Below the pieces are notes generated by a model. The model had not been told where the DNA came from. It did no database searches and worked only from the letters and a program-made list of their open reading frames with translations. A program made the translations under genes and the position numbers. Source: Nilaparvata lugens (Eukaryota > Arthropoda > Insecta > Hemiptera > Delphacidae). Taken from it: a stretch of DNA of 64,000 nt. Shown here in pieces: positions 47,241 through 58,415 of the stretch (its first letter is position 1; every line of letters begins with the position of its first letter). The stretch lies in contig NC_052508.1 in assembly GCF_014356525.2 (NCBI RefSeq), positions 51,005,858-51,069,857 of the forward strand, given 5' to 3'.

Positions 47241-47990
47241 AGGAGATTTCCAGGGCGATTCAGTGAATTCGCGTTGTTTAATCCATAAGAATGATCGCGC
47301 ATTCTGCAACAGAGCTCCAGTTGGCTAGTCGCTACATGGAGATTCATGGCAGATGAAATAACCTGAGCTTAGCTTTGAAATTTTGAAATTCTCTTTTTGA
47401 ACCATAGCTGAACACATACGTAATTTTCAGGTTTGTAATTTGGTATTTCCTGATAATTGGATTTCCATTTTTGACTCAATTAACGATCTATTCGAAATCA
47501 GATTAAAGCAGCACATGTAGGACTCACCTTTGTTTTGACGCTTGCAATTTGACTCATAAGTATCAGTTATACCATAAGCTATTTTTATCTCAGGTTGAGG
47601 GCTGATATCAGTTTTCAAAGTATTTTCATAATTTTTTTTTAATCAGTGGTTTTTTGACAATTTCTTAGTCTTTTTCATTCAATATTTTCATAATGATAGT
47701 GCAATTCAAAATAGACTTACTCATCAGATAAGCTGACAACTATTTATGTTGACTCACTCTTAGTCTGGTTTCTTGAACCTTCTTATTTGTCTTACTTTTA
47801 ATCATATTATTGATGTCAATATTTTTATTCGATTCAGTTACTGGAAGGCATTGTTTTCTCATGCATTATCATTCCGCTTTGAGCTTTTAGTGAGCGATGA
47901 AGAAGTGTGAAAGGGAACACTTCTGAAGAAACAAGATAGCTGAGCAAAAGCATTAGGGCCACAGCTACTATCAGCTTCGGGTTACACAGC
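47241..47990. other. Noncoding DNA
   Basis: Nothing recognised. Confidence 0.5.
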
Positions 47991-48960
47991 AATGAAGTTA
48001 TATTGGCAACCAGGCTTCCTCCTCTTCTTACTCTTTTTCTTCTCCTTCTTCTTCTTCATCTTCATCTTCATGTTCATCTTCGCTTTCTTCTTCGCCTTCT
48101 TCTTCTTCTTCTCGTCTTTTTCTCCTCCTCCTTCTTCTTATTTTTCCACATCTTTCCTTTTTTTCCTTACGCATCCTACTTCTTCCTCCCATTTTTATCT
48201 TTTTCTGTCCACTTCCCCACCTTATTCTCTAACACTCTCTTGCCATATTTCTCATCTCTCTTATTTTATTATCTTATCGAGCTTTCTTGAGATATCCTGA
48301 TGGTGTCTATATTTTTTCATACTATCATTACTTTTGTTGTAGGTATTTTTCCTCTTCTTATTCATCTTTCTCATTTTCCAGCTGATTCTCGTAGATTATT
48401 TATTTGTTTTCATCCATATCTGTCTTCTTATCTCTTCCGTTCTGCTTATTTCTTACCCGCTTTCGCTTCATCACCTTCTCTTCTTCTTCCATTTCCTGTT
48501 TGCTCTCTCTTCATCTTCTCCCCCTTTCCATGTCTTATTCTGCTCTTTCACTGTCCACTCATCATGTATCTTTCATTCACTGTTCTCTTCTTCGTCTCTT
48601 TATTGATAATCTGGTTCTAATCATTTTTCTCCATCATCTTCTTCTATACCATCTTCTCCTACCTTATCTGCTTCTTCCTTTTCCATCTTGTTCACTTATC
48701 TTTCTTCTTATCCAGTTTTCTTTTTATTGTTGTTGTTGTTATTTTTCTTCTTCTTCTTCTTCTTCTTCTTCTTCTTCTTCTTCTTCTTCTTCTTCTTCTT
48801 CTTCTTCTTCTTCTTCTACTTCTTCTTCTTCTTCATCATCATCATCTTTTTCATTTTCTTCTCTTTATTTTTCAACTTTTCTTCTTTCTCGTCTCCGTCT
48901 TCTCTTTCTTGTTCTTCATCTTCACATTTCTTCTTCTCCGTCTTCTCATCTTCTCACATG
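47991..48960. repeat. Pyrimidine-rich tract with (TTC)n microsatellite
   Basis: CT-rich for nearly 1 kb. An almost pure (TTC)n array runs about 48745-48835, with one TAC interruption and a CATCATCAT end. Frames of poly-Phe, poly-Ser and poly-Leu are artefacts. Confidence 0.85.
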
Positions 48961-49234
48961 CCCAGGTCTGTGGTGTGGCAGCCCAAGTGAACTGGAAACG
49001 ATGGGACTTCCTGTTCATTGAACATATCAGCACCCCTAACCTACACCACCGCACCACTCTGTGGTTGAACCGGACAATATTTCGGCAGCCGGTTATATTA
49101 TGAAATTGAGAAGGTCATTTCACACCTCCAAGCTTTCCACCTGGTTTGGAGGTTAGTGAAAAGATGCGGAAGCTGCATAAGTAAAATCTTGTTGTCTTTT
49201 TTCTTTAGGGCTACTTTTAATATAAATATGAATG
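48961..49234. other. Noncoding DNA
   Basis: Nothing recognised beyond the hairpin that follows. Confidence 0.45.
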
Positions 49235-49293
49235 CAAATCTCAGTACCCTTTTAAATTATTTTGATAAAATAATTTGAAAGGGTACTGATTTG
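49235..49293. repeat. 59-bp near-perfect hairpin
   Basis: CAAATCTCAGTACCCTTTTA continues to ATTATTTT, a GAT loop, and the complement to GGTACTGATTTG, with about two mismatches in a stem of nearly 28 bp. Either a tiny MITE or a structured transcript element. Confidence 0.75.
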
Positions 49294-51999
49294 TATTTCT
49301 ATTTGTGAAATCTTGTGTTCGTTATTGGGAATGATAATAGTTTTTGGATAATACCTAGTAGATAGTAGCTAAAATACATTTGAAAATCAAATTGAAACAA
49401 CCAATTAGTAATAGAGATAGAGGTTTCTCTGCTGTGAGCTCTTTTAAAAAATTAGGGTTTTCAAAAATGTTAACTCTTTTTATTTTTCTACTGATTAAAA
49501 TAAAGCCAGTCACATCCAATTTCTCGTGTTGCAGAATGTTTTTCATTGCTATTTCGAAGTTGCTTGTATTGTTCTTGTTTAACTTATGAGAATAGTTGAA
49601 ATAAATTGGAATAATCGGTAAAAGAGATGGATGAATATTTGTATTTGCTTATAATGTTTGTGTTTCTGTGACAGATAAAGCTTCTATCGATCTAATTTTA
49701 TTGAAACAGAGTGGGTTATGATTCCATGTCAGCTACTTCCAAAAATCAAACGCCTGTTTCCACTGAACAACCAAAACTTCCTGACTAAGTTGGCTTTAGA
49801 ATAATTTATTGTCGGCAAACGTTAGTCACTAAAAGAGGAGAATGTCCAAACCAGCTTTCTCGTGAAGTAGTGTAGAATAGAAGGATTCAATGCAATATAT
49901 GAAGGAAGAATAGAAGGACAAAAAATATGAAGATGAACATGGAGTAGAAGATTTGGTGCCGAAATAAGTGGATAGGTGAGTGGTGATGGAGGAGGGAGGA
50001 GGAGCGGAATTTTGGCCGTCAACTTGGGATAGACCAAAGGCGGCATCGCGCCATTAGAACAAAAATAATTGCTCGCTTGTTTGCATAATAAGAGAGTCGA
50101 ATATGGAAACATAAATCTTGAATAATTGAGAGTAAATTGCATGTTGGTTTTCATTATTCTCTTGCACGGCCGAAACCGGTTTCAGATCTGTTCTTTTCAG
50201 GTTTACTTTGTTTTCTATCTACTACTACTTTAGTTGTGGCCAGAGTGTATTTTCAATTTGCGATGAACATGGTTCTAACGATTGTTGGTGAAGAGATGAA
50301 GAAGGAAAAATAGGGGGTGGATGAGGAGGAGGAGGAGAAGAAGAAGAAGAAGAAGAAGAGGAGGAGGAGGAGGGGGAGAAGTGAGAGGAGGGGTAGTTCA
50401 AGTTCAAGTTGGTGAAAAAAATCGCTACTGTTTTGCAACCGGCCAGTTAATAGGTTGATGAAGCTCAGGTTGTTTAAGAGGGGATTTTCCATTTAGAAGG
50501 TTGAGTTATTATGGCAGGCAAGGCCATATTAAATTATACACATCATTATCATTTCAATTTCTATTACCTTGTTGATCATAAACGTTTCTCATTCTCAACG
50601 GTTATGTTTGTAGCACTAGGAATTGCCTACCTAGAACCAGAGACAAATAATCTATGCTCAAAGGTTCTATGCTAGAACCCAGCTGCTGAATGTATTTTCT
50701 GGGATGGGATATAAAAACGTTATCATTTCATAAAACACTACGTGTTACTTTCATAAGTCATTGATGGATTCATTCACGCCATGACAGTAAAGTATCCAGA
50801 GAGGATACAACTCAAAACTATTAAAAAATTCAAATCATAAAATCATAAATGGGAATCAAATATTAGTCCAGGCATGGAATGCTTAAATAAAGGTATAGAG
50901 GGAAAAGTTTGGAACACAATAATTTTCAACTCCACAGCTCTTTTAAGTAAGTAAGAGGATTAACATATCAAAAGTTCTCACCCCTACCACCTGTGCTAAA
51001 GGGGTGGGGGTGGTTTGAAAGTACCATTTTTCAAACTTTTTCCTCTATAATCTTTCGTTGACTGGACTATATAGATTTCCATATTTCTTATCACGATATA
51101 AATGTTTGTAAGTGTGGTTTGAGAATGATTTCATCTGAGCTGGTTCATGATTAATTCAAAGTTAATATTCATCACGAAAAATCGATTATTTACGTGAGAG
51201 AAAAGAGAATACAAGACTTGTAGTGTGTGAGATTCATTCTATTATGGTGGATAAAACTGTTTACATACAGTGATTGACCTGGTCAATGCTGCAAGTTATG
51301 TGCAAAGCAACATAAACTTGAGTTGCTCTTCGACCACATTCAATGAAGACAAAAGGAATTATGTATATCAATCACATCATATTTGTCTCTGATAGAATGT
51401 TCACGTTGTTCATAGTGCGGTGATAGTAAAGCGATTAGCAAGCAACTAACGTGGAAACTATAGAGTAGATCCAGTCAGTTTCCAACGTGGAAACTATAGA
51501 GTTGATCCAAATGCTATCAATAGGTGCTTCCGTATGTAAGTGGCTAAATCTCTTTCAACTTTGAGTATGACTCATTTTTGATTCCAAGAACCAAATAGGG
51601 GTCAAATATTAAGTCGTGATAGATTCTGCGTGGAAATTACCAACTACATTGTAGTACATTGTTTATGATAATCCCTCTGAATATCAACTTTTGCATGTTC
51701 TAACATATAACAATCTAACTTTCCACCAAAATATTCCAGTATTGGATCTTTCGAGTCTATTATTGTTCCTACCGAAGAGACAAGTAGAGACCAACATCAA
51801 TCAATAAAGCTTTTCATCAAAAGAGAATCTAGTTTCGGCGAAGAAATGATTCTCGAGCTCTCTCCTTCCATCAAATCTCTCTTAAATTCCTCTCTCACTC
51901 TCTCTTTCCATCAAATCTGTTCTATATTAGTAGCCTGATATAGAGACTTCAGACTGGTTTTTTTGCACAATCCCCGAGAAATAAGGAAAAATTTTTGCG
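49294..51999. other. Noncoding DNA with purine-rich patches
   Basis: A GA-rich patch lies at 50285-50395 with (GAAGAA)n and (GGAGGA)n. No supported gene or named repeat. Confidence 0.5.
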
Positions 52000-52002
52000 C
52001 AA

Positions 52003-52195
52003 ATCCCCCTCCCCCTCCCCCTCCCCCTCTGCGCTGCGCCCCCCTCCCCCTCCCCCTCTCCCTCTCCCTCTCCTTCTCCTTCTCCCTCTCCTTCTCCCTC
52101 TCCCTCTCCCTCTCCTTCTCCCTCTCCCTCTCCTTCTCCCTCTCCCTCTCCCTCTCCCTCTCCCTCTCCTTCTCCCTCTCCTTATCTTATCTCCC
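52003..52195. repeat. (CCCTCT)n / (CTTCTC)n microsatellite
   Basis: About 190 bp of hexanucleotide-type CCCTCT, CCCCCT and CTTCTC repeats on the plus strand. Confidence 0.88.
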
Positions 52196-52254
52196 AGTGA
52201 GGACGAGAGAGAGACAATGAGGGAAAAAATAATTTCCCTTTGAGGGAAAAATTC

Positions 52255-52620
52255 TCTACTGTCAAATTAAAGTGAATCCATATTTCTACTGTCAAATTAA
52301 AGTGAATCCATCTAATGCTATACTGTCAAATTAAAGTGAATCCATCTAATGCTATACTGTCAAATTAAAGTGAATCTGTTACATCTTTATACTGAGTGAA
52401 TCCATCTAATGCTATACTGTCAAATTAAAGTGAATCTGTTACATCTTTATACTGACAGATTAAAGTGAATCCATCTAATGCTATACTGTCAAATTAAAGT
52501 GAATGCTAAATGAGTGAATCTGTATAATGTCCCTTTGAGGGAAAAATTCTCTACTGTCAAATTAAAGTGAATGCTAGATGAGTGAATCTGTTACATCTTT
52601 ATACTGTAAAATTATAAAGT
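52255..52620. repeat. Tandem array of MITE-terminal-like monomers
   Basis: ACTGTCAAATTAAAGTGAAT recurs at least eight times with alternating spacers: CCATCTAATGCTAT, CTGTTACATCTTTATACTGA or GCTAAATGAGTGAATC. A CCCTTTGAGGGAAAAATTCT block occurs at both edges (52238 and 52530). The unit is 33-60 bp with higher-order alternation. Adjacent to the Polinton remnant. Confidence 0.85.
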
Positions 52621-52824
52621 GATTGGTTTGCTTTCCACCTGACAGTTAAGAAAAATTTCACAAATTTATATTGAAATTTTCTATGTGCTGTACAAACCGC
52701 AGGCGTTGCTTTTTAAGTGTGCTCTCCGAGAATATCTATAGTAAATTTAGTATGAACAAGCATTCCAAAAATATTTATAGATATTCTCAGACCTATATCA
52801 CTTGGTGTGCTCAAATCAACATCA

Positions 52825-53136
52825 TCAATATCGGTGCAGTTCTCTTAGGAAAATTCGATTTCCACTGACATTAAGTTCCCACGAGTGTGAAAGAAAACTT
52901 TTAAGTTTATGCTTGTTTAAGACTAGAGAATACTCATTGGGCAAGTTGATAACCTCTTTAAAGTCTCCTTCACTATCAATATCAATTATGTGTATGCAAA
53001 TTTCACCACTATCAGGAAATGTGACATTGGTTACAGTAAACCAATCGTAAGCCAAATGGTCAAAACCCCAATTTGCTTGCGGGTCTGCATCAATTGAAAA
53101 TTCATTAAAGCTTGTGCAATCGAAATAAGCACTCAT
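52825..53136 (-). CDS. Unidentified Polinton-region ORF (103 aa)
   Basis: An intact ATG-to-stop frame starting MSAYFDCTSFNEFSIDADPQ and including WGFDHLAYDWFTVTNVTF. I do not recognise the family. It is mildly acidic with no membrane segment. Its position downstream of the other Polinton genes on the same strand suggests an accessory or minor structural protein, but that is inference. It could be a fragment of a larger gene. Confidence 0.45.
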   Translation of the reverse strand: MSAYFDCTSFNEFSIDADPQANWGFDHLAYDWFTVTNVTFPDSGEICIHIIDIDSEGDFKEVINLPNEYSLVLNKHKLKSFLSHSWELNVSGNRIFLRELHRY

Positions 53137-53521
53137 TTTATCGTCTTATCAGTTCGAACGTTTCAAAGCAAATGACACCTTCTGTTGCTGCAATTCGATG
53201 CGTGATATACTTTCCTTATCTAATGTGATGTTACGTAGTGAAATCCATCGCTCGTGCCAAGGTTATAGAGAGAAATGGTGATGCGCTCCTATGTGTTTTA
53301 GACAAGTAGCAGACTGGTATGCACCCAACTCGGGCCTCCTCGCGCATTGCTGCTTTCCCTCGCCAGCTCTGCTTACAAATTAAATTGTTACCGCTTGTTA
53401 TAGATTTTCTTTTGGGGCTAATACAAACCCAGCATATTGACCAAGACCCATTTCCGATGTAATCAAATCTCCCACCTGTTCCTCAGTCAAATTATGTTGT
53501 TTAGCCTCTATCCAATTCATA

Positions 53522-54346
53522 TTAAAAACTAACTTTTGCGTAATTCCTTACAATATCGTAGGCCATTTTGTGAATGAATAATTTTAAATAATCTATAAAA
53601 GCGGGTGAACATTGCAGTCTCATCACAGTATCTTTTTCAGAATTTGTAATCAAGGTTGTTAGTTCATCATTAACCTTTTTAACAGCAAGATCCAATTCAT
53701 CTTTCTTAATAAAATCTTCTAAATCAGTTTTTTGTGCATATTGCTCAGTAATTTGTTTAATCAGACCATTAACAGCATCCTTTGTAACGAATTGTTTAAT
53801 CCCATCAAAAATAGTAGCTTTTATTGCGTCTGCCATTCCAGATAATCTTTTTTCAAATTCTTCCTTAGTTATATTTTTACTAGTCAATTTCTCCAAAACA
53901 GTATCTAAATATTTATTATCAATTACTGACGGTTGTGTTTCATTTACTTTAGTAAAAATTTCTGTACTAAGCTGTTCAGTTTAGTGTTAAGATAGTTTCT
54001 GTCCAAGATCTCTAAATTTTTAATTTTATCAGAAATGGCTTTCAATTTTTCGTCCAAATAAGATTTATCAACCTTATTTTTGTCAATACTAACCAACTGG
54101 GTTGAAAAGGTATCTGATAAATTTTTCACTTCTCCTAATGCACTCTGTAGAGTTGTGTTCTCTCTATGATAACTTTATCAATATTTGCACTAAAATTCTG
54201 TAATGAACTTTTAACAGCTCACTGATTCCCTGCTGATTTATTGAATCAATTATAGTCTGTGTTATGACATCAATATTACAGGAAACCTCAGCAGTTGAAG
54301 CGGTAGCAGTAGGTGTTTCAATCCGTCCGAATCGATGCAAGGTCAT
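53522..54346 (-). pseudogene. Polinton coiled-coil protein remnant (three frames)
   Basis: Open stretches at 54346-54164, 54129-53944 and 53896-53522 share a Lys/Asp/Ile/Leu-rich, heptad-like composition (for example KLKAISDKIKNLEI and EEFEKRLSGMADAIKATIF). Their spacing and order suit one long coiled-coil protein broken by frameshifts. Such fibre-like proteins occur in Maverick/Polinton and adintovirus-like elements; the assignment rests on composition and context. Confidence 0.5.
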
Positions 54347-54501
54347 CGTGACACTAAATAATTAGTTTTGCTTCTCTGAGCTCTTCTAGTATAGATGAAA
54401 TCTCAACATCATGAGCAGAATTCCCAGAAGCTTTTGAGGAATAGAGTAAATTTAATCTTTCCACTAGTTCATCAAAACTATCAAAGTATTGGTAATTTCT
54501 T

Positions 54502-55201
54502 TCATGAGAAATATTTTTTGCAAAATTCAACAAACCTTATACCCTTCTTTTTAACAAGTTTTTTACTGGGAAATAATTTCTGAATCAATTGCAATTTAAT
54601 TCCATGATTATGTTTAACATAGCCTCTTCGATCTAAATGTACGCCAGTAAGTAATAAGATACGTTTGTACTTGTCAAGGTCATCATTATTATAAAGATTT
54701 CTGTTTGGTCTCGCTTTGAATAATAATTCGAGTAATCCGCGAGTTAATTGAATTCTTTCTTTATCAACATCTATATATCCATTATCAAATATTACCTGTA
54801 TATCACCGATATAATACTTTTCACTTTGATCTTTGTATGAAACTCCATAAGTAATTGAATTATTCAACTTTTCCTTATGAAACACTGTTAGGTATTTGCT
54901 CAACAAATCATTGATTCTGCTAGCACCAACATCATCATCATCATCATCATCACCATCCTCCTCTCCTCTCTTCCTCATCTTCATACTCATCATCATCATC
55001 ATCTTCATTATCAATTTCCATACTCTCTTGTTCCTCTTTTACTTCTTCCTTTTTAGGTGTAAAATCATGATTAGAATGTAATGTAGATTTGGTTTTTCCC
55101 AATTCAATTATAGGTTCAATTAATGGCGAAAGAGATTTCCTATTGAATTCATCCGTTCGTTTTTCAAAATTAATAAGGCTTTTATGCTTGTCACTAATCA
55201 C
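54502..55201 (-). pseudogene. Polinton-associated protein with acidic linker, frameshifted
   Basis: The upstream frame (55201-54950) has ISDKHKSLINFEKRTDEF and ends in an Asp/Glu run. The downstream frame (55014-54502) contains KYYIGDIQVIFDNGYIDVD, LTRGLLELLFKARPNRNLYN and DDLDKYKRILLLTGVHLDRR. This resembles a conserved protein often annotated in insect Polinton-like loci (DUF8207-type, from memory). The frame changes inside the (GAT)n acidic tract at 54930-55010, where slippage is likely. Confidence 0.6.
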
Positions 55202-55343
55202 CTTTCGTAATGTCTTAATCGTTTCTATTAAAATTCTCCTTCCTGTTATTTACTAAGCTATTTCCTCTCCTCTTCCTCCCCCTCCTCCTCCTCCTCCTAC
55301 TCTTATGTGTTTTAGACAACATGACTGCACAAAGAATTAATCT

Positions 55344-56026
55344 CTACTGAGGGGAAAGTATCGTGTCCAGTGAATCCCGATATTTTCCTTCCTTTATAGT
55401 ACATTCTTTTAAAATTGTAAGAAAGTTATGCGGTTTACGATTCCAAACTGTATGACAAAGTTTACTGAAATCTTTATAAGACATATCTCCTCCAACATGA
55501 TCTCTGTGAATTAATTTGAGACTCAATAAATCCATCTTAAAAATTATTATCATATTTGCGTTATCTCTAGTGAAATGTTTCTGTGTGGCACCATAACTCT
55601 GAATTAAATATGCAGTATCAATATTACATGACGACCCATTGTAAAATATTCTCTAATCTGTGGCACATTACTCAGTTGCAAGTCATCAAAAATTACCAAG
55701 CTATATTCAGGGATTCGGTTTGGATGGGGAATTTGGCTCACATCATCTTTCATGTGAAATCCGATATTTTTCAAACCTGCAAATACCTGTTTTAAAAAGA
55801 CATATTTTGGTTGATATAAACTTTTACTAAATAAGTAAATGTGCTTAAATTTTAAACCATTTTCAGCAAATACTAAATTGAATGAGAGATTTGTTTTTCC
55901 TCCAGCACTAGGAGAAATTATTAACATTCGCGCATTGTGAGGTAGCAGATTCCCATTTTTACAAAATGCAGGCTTTTCTTTATTTGTAATTAAGGTATCA
56001 AAGTTAACAATTGGTAATTGGCTCAT
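55344..56026 (-). pseudogene. A32/FtsK-like genome-packaging ATPase of a Polinton, frameshifted
   Basis: ATG-started MSQLPIVNFDTLITNKE leads to Walker A PSAGGKTNLS and Walker B YSLVIFDDLQL. This frame is lost near 55604-55630. The remaining conserved part lies in another frame ending at 55344 (DLLSLKLIHRDHVGGDMSYK). Packaging ATPases of this type are shared by Polintons, adintoviruses and virophages. Start chosen at the first ATG; the longer frame to 56062 would need GTG. Probably inactive because of the frame break. Confidence 0.85.
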
Positions 56027-56333
56027 GATTACAAACGTACAGTACGTGATCTGATAAGCCACTGAAAATTTAGAACAATGACCGAGGTCATGATGACGCT
56101 ACATGTGTGAGAGAGGCGTTTCCCAGAGATTGGAATGCAGAGCAACACTCTCCACCTCCTCTCCTCATCATCAGACAGATTATGGATGTTCAAAAGATTC
56201 TTATATTACGAAATGAGAACCAATGACAAATAATACTTCTAATATATTTTCAACAAATGTACATCATGATATTTACAATAAATGGAATGTATTTACAATA
56301 AATGTACATGTTATTTACAAAACTATTTTTCAT

Positions 56334-57200
56334 CTAATAATTGATCTTTACTAATATAGCTAGGTTAGAAAATCCAATCCATTTCACTAACAATCCTTTT
56401 TTATCACGTTTTAATATTTTTTCAATCAAATACACTTGTCTCTCCGTTTCGTTTAATTGCGTTTTTTTAATTTCTTCTGCATAAAACCGACCACTAATTA
56501 CTTCACCGTTTAGATCTCTCAGTGAGTAGGTTATAGGTTTGGAAGGAAATATAGAATGAATCACAAAATACTCTGCGCTCCAGTTTATGTTATAAGATTT
56601 ATCGAAAAATAATCGTTTCTTCGAGATTCGCACGATATCGCCTAGCTTAAATTTTGGTTTTGAATTTTTCAATTTATATCGTCTATTGAATGCAGAATTC
56701 AATGACGATAAAACATGTGTACGATCTTTTTTCCCCACATCTTTAGGTTTCATTCTAATTTAACTGTGCACTGTAGCATTATAATTTTTAACTAAACTGT
56801 CTAGATTGGTTAACCAGTTTTTTGTTCCGTGCTCAGTTAAATATCTATAAATTTTTGCTTTGAGTGTTCTATTAAACCTTTCAACTATGGAGGCTTTCTT
56901 ATCGGTAAAAACATGGTAATGTTTAATACTATATTTATCTAATAATGCTTTAACTTTTGAATTGAAGAATTCTGTTCCCTGATCTGTTTGGAACTGCTTA
57001 ATGCCCTTATTTTTAGAAATAATTGGTTGGAGAGCGTTAAATACAGATCGACTTGTCTTGTCTTTTAATGGTACACAATATGCAAATTTTGTAAAACATT
57101 AATAACAACTAAGATATATTTATAACCCTTATTAAAACGTGATAAACTTATCATTTCAATAAGGTCTGCTTGAAGGAGATCTTTTTCACTTTTCAGTTCA
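56334..57200 (-). pseudogene. Retroviral-type integrase of a Polinton (core broken, C-terminal domain intact)
   Basis: The catalytic core shows ADLIEM (first Asp, near 57170), TDQGTEFFNSKVKALL (second Asp, near 56975) and ASIVERFNRTLK (Glu, near 56883), but in more than one frame. A stop separates the core from the 56753-56334 frame. That frame holds a Polinton-type GDIVRISKKRLFFDKSYNI and VYLIEKILKRDKKGLLVKWI, the latter like the start of a chromodomain. Integrase plus protein-primed PolB defines Maverick/Polinton. Inactive as read. Confidence 0.88.
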
Positions 57201-57333
57201 TATTGCGAGTGGGATAGTTCACACGCGGCACGCTATGAAGCTCTAAAGCTAGCTTAGATCTAATAATATTCATGATATTTACAACAGACAAATCAAATTA
57301 GTGGTGTTGGATGATTGTCACGACACATACTGA

Positions 57334-58415
57334 TCAATCAGTTGAAGTGTTGAGACTATAATGACCGAAAGGGAGAGTATTCAGACCATTTTCTTCAATG
57401 TATCTTTTATCGTCATAAGGACTCAAACAAATTTTTGCACATTCGACCTGAAACATACTATGGTTATAGGATCTTAACATACTAAATTTTTCTACATGTA
57501 CACTACGTTCAAACAATGATTTCTTATACAAATTAAAATTAAGTTTTCTACATTTAACCGATGACTTTACTCCTTTTGCTACGCATTTATTTACAACCTC
57601 GTCATCATTCTCATTACCAACTAAAAAACTGTAAAGTTTCGATCTAAGACCTATAAATTAGAGATCGGCCTTGAGCCCGTTTCATCCTTAAACTTACCTA
57701 CAACTTTATTTCTTTCCATGGAAAAGCAAGGGTGGGCAGGTGGATAGTTAGAAGTATCGAAAAGGGTCAAATTTTTCTAATCAACTGATACACATCTTCG
57801 ACTTTTAGGTTTAGAAGAAAACTGTCGGTGTCGGTCATACAGAGTTCTACGCGGTTCCAGGGTACGATTTTTTGTAATTTGCAATAAAAGAATTCGTAAT
57901 ATGGAATTTACTCAACTCCAGTACGGAAAAGCCGGAATAGACAGGTTGTTCATTTTAAGTTCCAATTTACGAGAGAAAACCGCGATCACGTCCGGACTAA
58001 TTATTTGCCAGCGTTTGCATAACGGATTTGAAATGTACTTGTCTAATCGTTTTTCGTCTGTAATAATTTCAACATTAATGTGTTTCCGAACTGATTGTAT
58101 AGTCTTACCAAAACAAAGATTACAACATGCCTTAAAGAAGGATATTTCAAATTTATTTTTTGCGTTCTGTCTATTCCGGATATTGAAGTCGATGTAGCTT
58201 TTCAGCCAGGGAGATTGGGAAAAACTAATGACGCGATGTACTTTCAATAATTTCAAACCGAGCTGAAGGTAGAGTTTTAAATTGACATAGTGTACAATGT
58301 ACTTTTCACGGTTAAAAAGTGTGTTCATGATTCTTACCGCTGCTTCTATGAAGTTCTTGAAGAATACCAGTAAGGAAATTAAAAGAATATTTGATGACTG
58401 ATTATCAGTAACCAT
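57334..58415 (-). pseudogene. Polinton protein-primed DNA polymerase B, C-terminal part, frameshifted
   Basis: The frame 58415-57912 has KEKY/VHY-type REKYIVHYVNLKLYLQLGLK, IHRV-like VHRVISFSQSPWLKSYID, and a CFGKTIQSVR block matching the NSVFGKTMEN region of protein-primed PolB. Motif C (TDTDS) lies in a separate frame at 57898-57767. A third frame (about 57650-57334) has AKGVKSSVKCRKLNF and DDKRYIEENG, thumb-like. The exonuclease domain and N-terminus are missing. At least two frame breaks make it non-functional. Confidence 0.88.

Noticed and set aside
47992..49021. ORFs of up to 205 codons with poly-Phe or poly-Ser
   Set aside because: Direct products of the (TTC)n and CT-rich tract; several overlapping frames are open for the same reason.
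51963..52243. Pro/Leu/Ser repeat ORFs
   Set aside because: Encoded entirely by the CCCTCT microsatellite.
52255..52620. Regularly spaced repeats that superficially look like a CRISPR array
   Set aside because: Spacers themselves repeat, the host is eukaryotic, and the monomer matches MITE ends.
57901..58197. 98-codon plus-strand ORF
   Set aside because: Antisense shadow of the PolB fragment.
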